Assembly (NCBI GenBank): GCA_017979445.1
Contig: CM030708.1
Location: 28,243,613 to 28,307,612, forward strand
Direction: 5' to 3'
From: Akebia trifoliata
Lineage: Eukaryota; Streptophyta; Magnoliopsida; Ranunculales; Lardizabalaceae
Length of the DNA: 64,000 nt
In this document: piece after piece, positions 24,352 through 39,201 of the stretch
Layout of the letters: every line of letters starts with the position of its first letter
Position numbering within the stretch: the first letter of the stretch is position 1
The notes under the pieces: model-generated
Told to the model about the DNA's origin: nothing
Seen by the model: the letters and a program-made list of their open reading frames with translations, nothing else
Databases searched by the model: none
Position numbers and translations under genes: made by a program

Positions 24352-24762
24352 AAATTGAATCAACTGAACTTGGCTAACATTGCTGACAGATTTATTCTAG
24401 TCTCAACCCACGGTTGAGGCTCTCCATCAACATGACCTTTGGGATTTGAGGGAAAATTCAGATTTCCTTGGGATACATTTCTCTTGGGAATCATTAACAT
24501 CCAACGGTCATATTGATGGAAACCATTTCGAAGATAAAATTAGGAATTGCTAGAGATACAAAGACTTCTCTAGCAGGTTGAGGCTCTCCATCAAACAGAT
24601 GGCGTATTTCCTAGAGATCAGTACTGGCCTTTTAGGGATTAATTTTTTTTTCTAGAGATATAATTTTCTTGGGAATCGCTACCATCTCAACCGTCAGTTT
24701 GATAGAGAGTTCGAACCCTTAGTTTGAGGATCACCATCAAACATACGGTTGAGATAAGAAAA

Positions 24763-25095
24763 TCACAGAAAGAAAGACTTACTCTTGGTTCCGGATTTAC
24801 AGAGCTTGCCCTCAACAATTAGAGCATCACAGTAGTTGGTTCCAGTGGCCAAACCTCGAGATGAGAAGAAGGAAAGGAGGGATTTCCAAGTAACAGAGGA
24901 GGAGATGAGATCGACTCCTCTGCTAATAAAGTAGCCGTTGAGTCTCAGTGTGGGTGGGTCGAGCCCAAAGGTCCGAGCTATGGAACCAAGGTCCAGCCTT
25001 TGGTCTTCCAAAGCCACCAAAGGGACCAGCTTCGACAGTGATGGACAGAACAGCTTGATCGTTTCGCTTCTCCCACTCTTCTCCCACTCCCATCT
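24763..25095 (-). pseudogene. Broken copy of gene X exon 1 (S-B)
   Basis: The frame from SGRSETIKLFCPSLSK through ALIVEGKLCKSG is almost identical to gene X exon 1, donor included. Sequence around the start codon is rearranged, with an extra CTCCCACTCTT-like repeat. The only nearby ATG is out of frame, and no exons 2-4 follow. Not expected to make protein. Confidence 0.8.
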
Positions 25096-26704
25096 AATCT
25101 GATTTCTTTCAAACCTTTGTTGTATTTCATCTCTCTCTCTAGTCTCTAATGGCTTCTCGAAGTGTGTAAAACCTTCTTTCTATTCTATTCGCACCCCAAC
25201 TTTTATTTATTGCACTCCAAATTTCTTAAATTATTTCTCTCCCCCATTAAATATAAAAACGTACCTTTCAAACATTACAAAAGTTTGGCTTAAATTCTTG
25301 AGTTGTGCCGGGGTGATACAGGATTTACTGTGATTCTCACAATTCTGACATGGAGATGCATATATAACTGTTGATGATTTTTACTCGTATTACGAGAAAA
25401 ACATCTACGGTTATGTGTACAACCTATGTTAGAATTGTGAGAATCGCAATAAATTCCTTGTGTCACCTCAGCATTAGTGTAAATTATTATCTCAACATTA
25501 TACAATATTATAACACTCGTTCAAACAATTTCGAAACTTCTAATGAAATTTTGAGTGATTTTGGAGATCAAGTCTTAATAATCGTAAAATCATTTTTTCA
25601 TAATGCCCCCACCGTGATAAAACGGGAACACAAATCATTGATCTCAATAATTTGAATCGTTGATCTAGATGATTCTTGGTGAAATATCAAGAGTGATGAT
25701 TTTGATAAGATTGATTTCGATAATTTGAATGTTGATATTGATGATTCGTGTTCTAGTGTCAGGATTGATAAATTACAACCTTTGATCTCAATTGTTGTAA
25801 ATTTCAAACTTGCCAATTAGAACAATGGTAGATGGATATCAATGATACAAGTAGAAATGATGGCCAAGAGTCATTAATAAAGAAATGGAAAATGCTAGCC
25901 CCACTAACAGGTTAACATTGTCCATCAACATGATTGTCGAGATGATAGGGATTTTCAAGATAATGTATCCCTAAGTAAAGGTGTATTAATCTGTCATGCC
26001 ATGTTGATGGTGAGCCTCAATCGTGGTTGAGGCTAGAAAAGTCTCAAAGAAAAAAGTTGTGAGAGAGGTTTATTTTTAATTAGTTATTAACTTTTGGGCG
26101 GTAACTTGATAATTCATTTAATAAATCTTTTCTTTCTTAATGGTCCCTCAACCTCATCTCACTATAATGTTTTTGAAATACCCAAACTACTTCTTTTCTT
26201 ATTTTCTTCACATATTTAAGTTTTCCAAAGATATCTGCAATCATTTCTTATGGTTTTTTATTATCGTGAAAGACGAATAAAGAATGATAAAGTCTTGACT
26301 TTGAACATTTAAATGCATTTTTTGATTTATTTTAACGATTACAACAAATTTGAAGATTTTCTTCCAACTTTTGGTTCAAGTGTATGTTTTGCAATTATGA
26401 TATATGCATTTTAGGAATTTAGAGTAAATCTTTCAAATTTCAAAGTTGAAAAAGCGAAAAAACAAAAAAAATAAACAAAAAACCGAATGACATTTACAAT
26501 GTTGAGTTTGATGATTTTATTTTGTAATTTTAAAAATTGTCTAATTCACACTATAGCGGTGAATACATCCACCGCTATAATTGATATATCTATTGCTATA
26601 GTTTTTACCAACGAATTCATAAATTTTCAAAAAAGTGGTGAGTTCGACAATAAAAATGTTGAACTCGACAATACAACGTGGTGAGCTTGAAACTGTAAAT
26701 GTGA

Positions 26705-26707
<3 letters not shown>

Positions 26708-26754
<47 letters not shown>

Positions 26755-27141
26755 CCCGTTCGGCACCCTAAGTTTTACACACACTTTAACAAACGCGTTT
26801 TGTCTTACATGGGTTAGAAGTTTCGGAATGAGCTGATTTTTGGTGAGGATGATCTCTATGGTGAGGAGATCATCCTCACCAAAAATCAGCTCATTCCAAA
26901 ACTTCTAACCCCATCAAAATTGATTTACAAAAAATGGACGGTCCACGATTTTTCAACGTGTAAACATGGGGCTAAACATTTCGAATGGGCTGATTTTTGG
27001 GAGGATGATCTTCTAATCATAGAGATCATCCTCACCAAAAATCAGCTCATCCAAAACTTTTAACCCATGTAGGACAAAAAACGTTTGTTAAGTGTGTGAT
27101 AAAACTTAGGGTGCTGAACATTTCCATATATATATATATAT
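26708..27141. mobile_element. Palindromic MITE in TA repeats (copy 2), private to S-B
   Basis: (TA)n lies on the left (26708-26750) and on the right (about 27124-27140). Terminal repeats: GGGTCCCGTTCGGCACCCTA on the left and, in complement, GGAAATGTTCAGCACCCTAA on the right, both followed by GTTTTA..ACACACTT. Inside are the same two hairpin modules and the GGACGGTCCACGATTT spacer as in copy 1. Copies A and C of S have no insertion here (about 18958 and 41110), giving two empty sites. Confidence 0.9.
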
Positions 27142-27511
27142 TCTTTTTTAACTTTGGTATTGGATAAACCTTCTCAAAATTCCTAAAATGTAGATATCAT
27201 AGTTGCGAAAATGACAATTGAATAAAGAAATATGAAGAAATCTTTAAAAATTATAGAATCTCAACTCCATTTTTCAATTTTTTTTTTTTTTATAAATTGA
27301 TTAAATAAATTAAAAAATACATCTAAATGTTTAAAATTATTATTCTGAAATCACTGCTCCCAATTTTTATTTTTTAATTTTTTTTGAAAATATTTGCAAT
27401 CACGGTTGGAAAAACCTAAGTATGTGAAGAAGATGAAAAAATTATAATTTGATATTTCAAAAATATTATAATTTCAGATGAATAAAATGTTCAATAAATG
27501 GGGTTTATTGC

Positions 27512-29683
27512 ACAAAGGCTTGGCTTGTTAGCATATCTGCATTACAAATAAAATTTTATTTGTTGGTTACTAGGATGAATCACGATGATGTAAATGGTGT
27601 AACATTAAATTGTGAGACTGAACCTTGATGCGGGGAAGTCTATAACCGCAACCGTCTCATTTATGTTTGAGTCTCCCCATTCTTGAAATCCATCTCTCGT
27701 TCCCCTGTGATCATCGCCATTTTGCGAACCCTTAACAGTGTGTAGATCAACCATAACCTTCATACCATATGTCCTGTAGAAATTCCCTATTATCAAACTT
27801 AAGAAATACAAGACTGTATATCATGAGAGTTTACATTTCCACCAATGTTTTAAAAATCAAATTGAGTCCCTGGTTCAATTTGGTTGGACAGATGTATGTT
27901 TTTATTAAAAAAACTAAAAATACTAGTTCATCTCATTGACTCGAAATCCAAGTCATTTGGCACACTAAAATATGCAAATTTGAGATTAAAGACATGGTCC
28001 TAGACATTTAAGCCTACAATGACGGACCTTTTCAAACTTCTTTCAATTTTTACCTCTCTCAAAATATTGAAGTAAGCTATTTAACTTCTCAACAGTTACT
28101 AGCACACATCATCTGTAAACCAAATTCAAGCAGATTATATAATTATAATGATTTATTAAGCCATTTATTTTCGATCAATTACTAGTGAGAGTGGATAACA
28201 TGGATTAGAAAGGCTCATTTTTTTTATTATTAATATCGTAAAGTTATAATGTTTCTCTAGACTATTTTGATCTAGATTATTCTTGATCGACTGGCGCTAA
28301 TAGGGGATATTCCATACTAAATATTTACAAAGTCTTAAAAAAAATTTCTTCCTTCCCCATATAAAACATAGTAGTAGAGCTTAGTTAAGAACCTTGAAAA
28401 GTTGAAGACAAGATCAACTGTCAATGAAAGCTTGAAGGGCAAGATGGTTGGGAGTTTGATCTTTGAATTAATTTGCTTAACCTTTCCAAGCCACATGTTT
28501 GACTCAACCCCTTATCCTTAGTTTTGCTTGTTAACAAATGAGGGTGGTTCATTGTTGACTCCTCATGCATTACTTACTTGGTGGCATTTTTTTAAGGTTA
28601 TTATAGCTATTTATTTTGATAAAAGGATAGCCATATATAGTAGTCAAATTACATAAAGGATGTTATGTTTCGGGTCGCAATATGGTCTCCATATATAGAT
28701 GTTAGGCAATTATCTTCAAGTTCTCCTAGGACTGTTTGGACCAACTCATGATGAACATCAATTAAACCAGTATGATCAGTGGAGGATTTGTTTTTCTTCA
28801 TCAAGGAGCCAGAAAAAAAATGTACATTATCACAATTATTGGTCTCTACCCAACAGATCCCTCAAGCTTCGAACTCATGAGCTCATTCACTTCAACTTGT
28901 TGAAGACATCTTTGCAGAAATCAGAAATCAGGGCTTTGACTGCCTTCTTGTGATCAATGCCCCTTCACTGAAAGTAGAATAGCTGATCTTCACTAATTTT
29001 TGAGGTGCTAGCTTCATGTTCGACACGGGCTGAAGTGTTCTTCAGCTGTTGAGCAGATTAAGATTAAATTTACACAAAAGAAAATAAAATTCCTGTCTGG
29101 CAACATTAAGTTTCGTAAAATCTCCATGCAGGATATTAAAAATGATGAATATATAGATATGTAAATTCCACAGATGCAATCTCCATCGTAGCCTACCACC
29201 AGTGCTCAAAACATGGCACGTACATCACAGGTCCAACAACCAACTTAATTATAAGCTACAAGCCAACCAAATCAATGAGCCATTCTAGCAAATGGTACAG
29301 AGAACTCCATCCAAAAGCCAGATTATAATCACCAATCGGGCTGAATTTGACCTAGACCTATCAACTAGATTAGACCACACCCATCTTCACGGCATTATAA
29401 ATGACATAGCTGGACTGGAATGGAGTTCCAAAGCAACTGACATCCACTTTTATATTCACCTTTCTTTGTAGATATACATGGTGATGACCTCCTTGGTTAT
29501 GATGTGACTATTATCCACTTTTATACACTTAAAAGATAATAAAAATGAGTGTACAATAGGAAAATTGGATACCAGACAACTAAACCACCCTTTACCATTC
29601 AAAAACCCTCAATCTAAGCGGAAAAAAAAATAAACATCAATTCAACCTGAAAATCGCATTCCCCTTTTCAAAATTGAACATGC
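27512..29683. other. Filler between S-B and H2, including a GH5 gene fragment
   Basis: This 2.2-kb stretch replaces the right end of S and the left end of the Harbinger element. Apart from the GH5 fragment at 27605-27811 I recognise nothing coding. No terminal repeats or poly-A tail mark it as a single transposon, though a gene-capturing element is possible. Confidence 0.5.
27605..27811 (-). pseudogene. Fragment of a glucan 1,3-beta-glucosidase (GH5) gene
   Basis: The minus strand encodes YGMKVMVDLHTVKGSQNGDD then HRGTRDGFQEWGDSN and ETVAVIDFPASR. This is the conserved block of plant GH5 exo-1,3-beta-glucanase-like proteins (family form: GMKVIVDLHA..GSQNG..HS.TRDG..EWG). The usual DLHA motif reads DLHT. 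Neither the N terminus nor the catalytic glutamate blocks are nearby, so this is one exon of a dispersed gene, probably carried here with the filler. Confidence 0.8.
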
Positions 29684-31879
29684 CACCGTTGCCATTACCA
29701 CATAAAGATGTTTCACCGAATCTGTAGAAGTGAGGAAATTTGCAGGGGAAGGACAGACCCAACTGGTTGTCTAGAGCAAAGGGCCATTGCCGCTTCATGC
29801 CAACCATCTATACTACATTCTAACAAAATTCATCATTAGAAACAACCCCATTTCGCCATTTTAATTAGGAGAATAAGTTCAACTAGATTGTAACAAAGTT
29901 GTTAATGAAAATAAACCAACTCCATTGTCATAGATTATTTTTTAGTCATGAAAAAAGATACGAAGAATGATACCACATACCTTCTCTTCTAACCAGAAAG
30001 GAGTTGGAGAATTGCGATAACAGCTTTGGTTTGAAGGGGGATCCATCATGTCTTTAAACAATTGAACATGTTCACATTGTGAAGGAAACCTGCCTTCAGA
30101 AAAATGAAAATTTAACATGTAAAGGAAATTTAAAATAAATCGCAAATCCATACCCCTAAGAGACTAGCATTTAAGATACTTTACATTTTCCTCCTTACCC
30201 TCTTTTGTTATGTCAGTTCCCCCAAAAACAAAAGTGAGGTTAATCAAGTGTTAACTATATAATGAGATTTTGTACAAATCCAAATCCTTATCTCAAATGC
30301 GCCACGATAAAAGAAAGGTAAAGCGCTTGAACCAACTGTTGTATAACAAAATACCACATTTCTCCAATCATACAAACCCACATTCAAGCATCACCAACCC
30401 ATCACCCATGGATGCAAGTGAGAAAATAAAAAATTTATCCTTAGCTCCCTTTTCTCTTCCACCGGTTCAAGGAACAAGCATTGTTTCCGAGTCGCCCATA
30501 TGTCCACAGCAGTCACAGTCGTACAAAAAATATTCAGCTAAACACTCCCAATGTGCTAGTGACATTCAATAATCAAATCCACAAGCCTTTCTCAACAACA
30601 CATGTTTTCCCTTGCATTACAACAAGAGGAGATAAATTTAGTTTATGAATTTGATCCAACTACGAATTCAGTATCCAATTTGGTACTCTTCCCATTATGA
30701 TTCAACTCTTGAGAAGTTACAATATAAATTTGCAGCACGCTCCAAGATGTCCTTAATGTCAGCTTTCCCCAGTCCTACAGCATTTGTGAAAATTTTAAAC
30801 CCATTTCTGTTGTAAGGAAGATGGCTGAAAATCTGATGAAAAATTTAAGAAGCTTCGAATTTATGGATGGATCTCAATTAAGGTCCCCCTAGTCTGAAAA
30901 TCTGATGATGGGCTAGTTTTCTTGACTAAAATAAACCTCGAACTCTGCTCAAACGGTCATTATTAATGCATAAGGTTTTCTCTTTTTTCCCCTACTACAT
31001 GAAATGCTTAACAAGGTAAAAGATACAATCTAGGTGTGGGAGTTCTACAGCCTTAACAGAGTATTATGATTTCTCATGGTTCATTCATTGTTCTAACAAG
31101 CTAATGATATTAGTGAGTATAGAAAACCCACATTTGCACCATTTCAAGCTCAACTCACAAAACAGAACTAAGAAAGTTGAGTTAGAATGTTTACTTACTG
31201 AAACTAAATGTTAGAAACAAATCTAAATTCCTCTAAAGATTGGAGAATTCTATGTTGCCGCTTGTGATGAATATGAAAGATCCCATGACAATGATGTGTT
31301 TCTATATGTACCCTATTTTTATTTTTTAATTTTTATCTCAGGACACAAAAATATCAAATTGTTCAAATTCACGATTCAAATAATCAAGATCATTGTAAAC
31401 AAGATTGATCACACAATAATTTATGACCAATCTAAGAAAGTCATGGTTCTCATTGAGCAAACAAGATGTAACTATGTACCCAACCTGCAGCCTGTTAAAA
31501 CAACAGGCTACTGCATCACTGTCTTACAACATAATGAACCAACAGATAAAAAATAAAAAATAAAAATAAAAACAACAGATAAGATGGCAATGCATAAGCA
31601 AAAACCAGATGATTCCTCATTGATTGGTCTTGATCTCAAGTTTTTCAAGTAACTACTCAATTTTAGAAAGTAATAAAAAGAACATTAGTACAAAGCCAAG
31701 TTCATCAAGGTCACTAACCACAAATTCACCAGTACAAGCTAAATCATCAAGGCAGTGGTGTCTAACTGATATGATTTGGTGCTAACCAAGTGTTCACATG
31801 TTCTCAAGTTCATTTGTCAGGTAGTGCTAAATCTAACAAGGAAAAAAAACTCGCCACAAACGCACAAAAAACAAACTCA

Positions 31880-33149
<1,270 letters not shown>

Positions 33150-33466
33150 CTATAATATATACATAAATAAAGAATTATATTAATTAAACCATAATTTGTA
33201 ACATAGTAAGTTATTATGCAAACAAGATAATACATTTAAAACGTATATCCAATATCAAATAAGTTCTCAATGAAAATTTAAACCAATAATTGAACATAGT
33301 CTTACAATACAATCATCCAACTATAATTTTGCATGTAAATAAAAAAAATTAAAAATCACACTTAATTCCGTACATAATCACTCCACATGGTAGCTGTTAT
33401 GCTATCCCTTAAAATTGCTCCTAGTCTAGAGTTTTCATCATCATTCTCTCGAAAATGAAGATCTTC

Positions 33467-34788
33467 TTAAGATTCAGAATCATTCATGGTCTCTCTATCT
33501 ACTTTAGTAATAAGACGCTCATCAGGATCAACACCCATTAAGGAATTGTGGAGAATACAACATGCTAAAATTATCTCTGATTGCGTGTCAACTGAGTAAG
33601 TGGATTTTGTTATACTTCTTATAACAGGAAATATTTTCTTCGATACTCCAAAACATCTTTCAATTGCATTGCGCAAAGATACATGTCGATGATTAAATAG
33701 CTCTCGAGTATTTTGTGGCGCATGTGTAGAATATTCTTTCAAGTGGCAACGCACACCTTTGTAAGGTGCCATAAGTTCACTCTTAAGCATATATCCAGCA
33801 TCAACAAGGTAATATTTACCTAATAACATTGAAAGTCATTATTACAATAGTATTTTTAATTAGATAAAAGAAATATATATTAATAGTTAAATAGATCACC
33901 GTTAAGAATTTTTAAATTATCTTCTCTTGTTAATGCATTTTTAATTATCCTTGAATCTGATGCAGTCTCTTCCCATCCAAGTATGACGTATGTGAATTTC
34001 AAGTCAAAAGTACATACTGCAAATACATTGTGTTGGATATTCCTTCCTTCTACAATATCTTGGTGCATTTGTATTAGAAATTTTCACACGAATATGTGTT
34101 CCATCAAGTGCACCTATGCAATCCTGATATTAATGTAATATATCAAATTCTATTACAAAAATAATATTTTTACTATTTAAATGAAATTTATATAAAAGGA
34201 AGTAATAATTATGTTTACCTTGAAGCATGTGTAGAATCTACTATTGTTGAATATTTCTGGAGAAACTTCTAATCCATTAGGTTGTTTAAGATAAAGTTCA
34301 GCTAATGATATTATGCTTCATTCAACACGATGAAAATGACGACTTATAGTCTCACCAGAACGACAAAAAAAAAAATGAAATAGTGCAGTTCCTTACATTT
34401 TGTGACAATATGTGAAGAAATTTGGCAACTTACTCTTTAACTGAAACTCGTCAAATGGGAGTAAGTCGACCAAAAGTTTGAAGTAGATTGCATAAATTTT
34501 CAAAAGCTTTACGCCCCATTCGTATATATCATGACATTTTTCATTAGTCCTAAGTTCGTTCATCAATTCTTGTCTCACACACTCTCTTTCTAAATTGTTC
34601 GGCATTATAGAGCGATCCACATAATTTCTATACTCAGACTGCTTCACCAAATAGGCAACCACAAGACAAACCACGTGTGCAGCCATACGATGCCTTCGAT
34701 CCCATTCCACAATAATTTTTTTCCAAATTTGACAATGATGAAAATAATCTTCACAAAACAAATCATCAAATTCTTCCTCTCTATTCAT
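33467..34788 (-). pseudogene. PIF/Harbinger transposase (DDE_4 family), frameshifted
   Basis: Pieces in order on the minus strand: an N-terminal part from 34788 (MNREEEFDDLFCEDYFHHCQ) to about 34500; RSGETISRHF and LYLKQPNGLEVSPEIF (about 34360-34220) ending at a GTAAAC donor; CIGALDGTHIRVKISN (about 34120); NVFAVCTFDLKFTYVILGWE with ASDSRIIKNALTR (about 34030-33910); then [10 protein letters not shown] to [17 protein letters not shown] and [11 protein letters not shown] (33819-33470). All three catalytic positions are visible: D of GALDG, D of SDSRI, E of IERCFG. Frameshifts and stops near 34500, 34340 and 34080 make it non-functional. Introns split the DD and E parts (AACG|GTGATC to TTATTAG|GTAAAT). 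Confidence 0.85.
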
Positions 34789-35004
34789 CTAAAACTACAA
34801 CAATTACAATAATAATTATAACAACTATATAGTAATTAACCGTACACATATGTTTACATTATAACACGAGAAATTTTTTAATCCATATAGGTGAAGTGAA
34901 CGGGTACAATCTATATGTTTATGCCCCTCTTTTAATGAAAATTAAAATATGGTATACAATCAAAGAGAACCCAAAGAAAAAAAACATCTAAAAAAAAAAC
35001 ATCA

Positions 35005-35055
35005 TCACAAAGGAGATCCCTTACACCAATTCACAAAGGAGATCCCTTACACCAA
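35005..35055. repeat. 26-bp tandem duplication
   Basis: TCACAAAGGAGATCCCTTAC plus ACCAAT occurs twice in a row, in the 5' non-coding part of H2. Confidence 0.9.
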
Positions 35056-35378
35056 AGGTCGCCAAATTCGATAATGCAAAACATTGAACTATTGGATGGG
35101 TTTAGTCGATTATGGTAAAACCATTATTTAAAGGAGAAGAAATTTTATATTTAGCAATAAAAAAAACAGCAAACCCTCTTAATCGAGGGTATGACATTAA
35201 CAAGAATAGCAGTGGAAATAAGAACCAATTTATTTGATGAATTTTCTAATACACACTCAATGAAATATATAAATAAAAAAGCAAACTAACCTTTACTACT
35301 CCTTCGGAGATACTTTCAATAGGAAGTTGATATGTAACGGATTCCTTGAAGTTCAAGTAGTTGTACACGAAAGAACTG

Positions 35379-35663
35379 TAAAAAAAGTTTAAATGTACAT
35401 GTGAACCATTGAGAATGGTACAAGGGTGGGGGTTTTACAAAGAAATTCAACACAAAGGAACATAGAATGCAATAGGGAACACAATGCAATCATCTAGATG
35501 CAAAATAACAGAAATTACATATGCCCCCCTTCCAACACCACAAAGAGCTATAAAAAAAGTTTAAATGTACATGTGAACCATTAAGAATGGTACAAAGGTG
35601 GGAGTTTTACAAAGAAATTCAACACAAAGGAACATAGACTGCAATAGGGAACACAATCCAATC
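35379..35663. repeat. Direct repeat of about 113 bp, period 172
   Basis: The unit from TAAAAAAAGTTTAAATGTAC to GGGAACACAAT.CAATC is present at 35379-35491 and 35551-35663 with only a few differences. It is in the subterminal region of H2; such subterminal repeats are often transposase or accessory-protein contact sites (inference). Confidence 0.85.
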
Positions 35664-36930
35664 CCCCCCCCCCAAAAAAAAAAGAACACCATTTTGACAA
35701 CAAAAGAGTTCCATAAATACATTCCAAAGGTATCTTTTTGGAGGATTTTATAGGGCGGTGGGATTGGGATTAGACTGTAGTAGTTTATTATCTACATTTA
35801 TTGATAATAAAAAAAATAGACACATTCCAAAATTCATTAGTAATCTAATTTCTACAGGTCTCTGTCTCCTTACTGCATCAAATCTCTACAGAAAACACCT
35901 CCATATTGCACTCAAGGCACACAGATCGAAAAATAAACAGACTATCTAATCCATTTAAAGAATCAAGACTTAATCTTCATAAAGACCCAAGTCTCTAATT
36001 AGAGAACCTTTTCCAAGGATCAATCACAATCCATATCAATGAAAAAAACAAAAGAACAATCAATCATATGTTCAAGGCACACAGATTTACATGGTTAAAT
36101 ACACCTGGAATAACAAAACACGTGGTTTTAGACAAAATTGAATAGAGGAACAAAGTACTTTCAGCGGACCCAAATTATATGCCAATTGAAAAAGGAACAA
36201 AATAAACCTAAAATGATGGAACAAGAGTAAATTCAGTGATTAAATATTTACAATTCAATCTTAAAACTAGAGGTTTTAATCAAAAAACGCTTGCACACAC
36301 AAGAATTAAAATTCAAACTAATTCATCAAATTCAACTAAGATGATCTGAATTAGGAGAAAAATTAAAATCCATTGTAGACTTCGAAGAAATCTTTCCATG
36401 ACAGAGATGAAATTCACTGACCATACATATGCTCTATCACTATACCTTGAATCCTACGCAACTTTAATGATAAGTGGGTCAACACCAAGTAAATTAAATC
36501 AAGAGAACGAAAGAAAAAAAAAATAGAACAAGAACAAATTCAGATCAAACAAGTAATCTAATAAATCTTCTTTTTGAAAACAACAAATGATCCAAACTGT
36601 TTTCAACTTAATTTTAAAAAAAAAAAAAAAAAAACCGCCAAGTAGAATTTCGAATTTAGTCCTGAATAAGTGGAATCAAAAGAAATATGGACAGAATCTT
36701 ATCTACATTTTGTTCTCTGGCGATTAAACTTCCTTTAAAAAATTGATGAATGGTGCATCAAATATCAATCAAAGCAACAATTAAAATTAAAAAACAATAA
36801 AATAATTGAAGAATAAATCAGATTTCCATTAGAAGCTTTCGAACGGAATCGAATAAATTACTAGACATTAAACAATAATAAATAAAAAAATACCAGATCT
36901 CTCAAATGTGATAGAAGACGAAACTCTGAA

Positions 36931-37025
36931 ATTTGTAGAGTTTGTTTTTATGAAACAATACTGTTTATATTGGCCAATTTGTAGAGTTTGTTTTATGAAA
37001 CAATACTGTTTACATTGGCCAATTT
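36931..37025. repeat. 46-bp tandem repeat near the H2 right end
   Basis: ATTTGTAGAGTTTGTTTT...GAAACAATACTG followed by TTTA.ATTGGCCA occurs twice with period 46. A longer imperfect repeat follows: GAGGGTTTCTTGAAGAAAA / GAGGGTTTTTGAAAAAA and CACCTCTAGGGTTTNTGAAAT at about 37145 and 37321. Confidence 0.85.
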
Positions 37026-38651
37026 GTTTTTTGAGGGTTTCTCGAACGACCTTTTATATTGAAGAGGGTTTCTTGAAGAAAACCAAAAGAATGAGAGAGA
37101 GGCTACCTCAGGTCGTTACCTACTTGAGTTCAGCTCCTTCGTTCTACACCTCTAGGGTTTCTGAAATCAGATCCAATTTGTTTAAGAGGGTTTTTGAAAA
37201 AAAAAAGAAGAGAAATGTGTGTGACGTTGAAAAGGCTTTCTTGAAGAAAATCAGAAGAATGAAAGAGGAGAGGTCGTCTCCTACTCGAGTTTGAGTTCGA
37301 CCGCCTTCGTTCTGTAATATGTACACCTCTAGGGTTTTTGAAATTTGTTTTATTACTTGGGGTGTGAGTAGTAATAAACAGCCTGTCAATATCTATTTCT
37401 TTTGGAAATTTTACAAAAGAGTGAGGGCAATTTTGGAATATAAAATATGGTCTCTTCCCTTCCCTCCTCGTCTCTCCACTTTTGGGGGGAACAAAATTTT
37501 TGAGTTTTTCCCTTTTCTTCCCTCCATTTTGCTTATCTTCCCTCCTCACTTAACAATCCAAACAGGAGAAAGGAAGAGAAAATAACATATTTTCTCTTCC
37601 CTTCCCTTCCCTTCCCCCATCATCCAAACACAGTGTTTACACTATATATTTTCCTCCACTCCCGGGTGTGTCACGCCCTAGTCAACCCTCGTGACCCTGT
37701 TATATACATAGTTCTCCCCCTCTCCAACAAATTGTTCTTTTGGAGTAGTTGGTTGGTTAACACTAGTCAACAAGGAGTTACTATTAATCAAGTCAAAGTG
37801 CTTCGCCAAAGGGCAAAATAGTACTTTTGCGTTAATAGGTTGCTAACCCCAATTCGTTACTGGTATTGCAGTTATGGTTTCAAATCTCGACCAAGATGAC
37901 TTGTCCAAATCATCTTGGTACCGTCTATGAACGAGATGGATGGACATGGCGTTTCAAATGAGTTGAATCGTACGAGAAGACTCAAGAGGAGATTTTAGTA
38001 AGACTCGACTAAGTCAATCGGGATTTTGTATATTATAATTAAAATAATTATTTTTTTTAGAATTTAAATACATATTATATCAATAAAATATGATTTTATG
38101 ACTAAACATCTTATATTTTACCTTATTTTATAAAGAATTAAATTTATTTGTTAAAGAGTTAAGAACCAAACCAATGCTCCAAAAATACCTAGGCGTTAAT
38201 GGAGTAGTAAGTTTACCAAATGTTAAGACCCAAACCAATGCTCCAAAAATACCTAGCATTAATGGAGTGGAAATTTAAGTCTTAGCCTAAGTATCGTAAT
38301 ATATTTTCATATAAATAAGAATAACGATTTTCTGACGCCCTGATGTAGCATGTGTTAGAACAATAAATTATTTTCTCGTGATACACACTACACATATTTA
38401 TGGGGATGTACAATTGTGTATCCACGTCCGGGGTCATGTGTCAGAGGGGGCATTAGAAATCACGACTCTATAAATAATTGCAAACCGAGTTAAATGGTTT
38501 ATCTCGCCCAAGACAACTCGGTCTCATCCACTAATGAGACAAAAGCCAAACCAAGATTTGAAAATTGAAACTACGATTATGGTAGGGCTCATTAGCCATA
38601 AAAATAAAACTGGTAAAACTAATAGAGGAGAATCATGTTCAAATAAATAGA

Positions 38652-38753
38652 AGAGAGATGTTATTTCCACATTAATGTTTGCTAATGCCACACCAATTCC
38701 TATGTAAATCACCAAAGAATTGCAAACAGTTGGTGTGGCAATAGCAGCTCTCT
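38652..38753. mobile_element. 102-bp MITE, copy in S-C
   Basis: Same element as at 16523-16624 and 24250-24351, with ends AGAGAGATGTTATTTCCACA and AGAGAGCTGCTATTGCCACA (complement). Confidence 0.75.
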
Positions 38754-39201
38754 AAATTGAATCAACCGAACTTGGCTAACATTGCTTACAGACTTATTCT
38801 AGTCTCAACCCACGGTTGAGACAATCCATCAACATGACCGTTGGGATTTGAGGGAAAATGCAGATTTCCTCGGGATACATTTCTCTTGGGAATCATTAAC
38901 ATCCAACGGTCATATTGATGGAAAGCTTTTCCAAGATAAAATTAGGTATTGCTGGAGATACAAAGACTTCTCTAGCAGGTTTTGAGGCTCTCCATCAAAC
39001 AGATGGTGAGGATAATAAGGAAAAAACACAAACGCAGATTTCCTAGAGATCAGTACCGGCCTTTTAGGGATTAATTTTTTTTTTTTTTTTCTAGAGATAT
39101 AATTTTCTTGGGAATCCCTACCATCTCAACCATCAGTTTGATAGAGAGTTCGAACCCTTAGTTTGAGGATCTCCATCAAACATACGGTTGAGATAAGAAA
39201 A

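Larger units (their letters stand above)
23339..27511. repeat. Segment S, copy B
   Basis: Colinear with copy A from TTCTCCCCCTCTCC (15571 in A) to GGGGTTTA (about 19347 in A), so it lacks about 60 bases at the left and 160 at the right. It also carries a private MITE at 26708-27141. The join with H1 contains GTTAATAGGTT, a word found about 120 bases farther into S, as in a patched break. Confidence 0.9.

Noticed and set aside
37130..37549. 139-codon minus-strand and 128-codon plus-strand frames near the H2 right end
   Set aside because: They lie in A/G-rich subterminal repeats of the Harbinger element with repeated GGGTTT and GAAGAAAA words; composition explains their openness.
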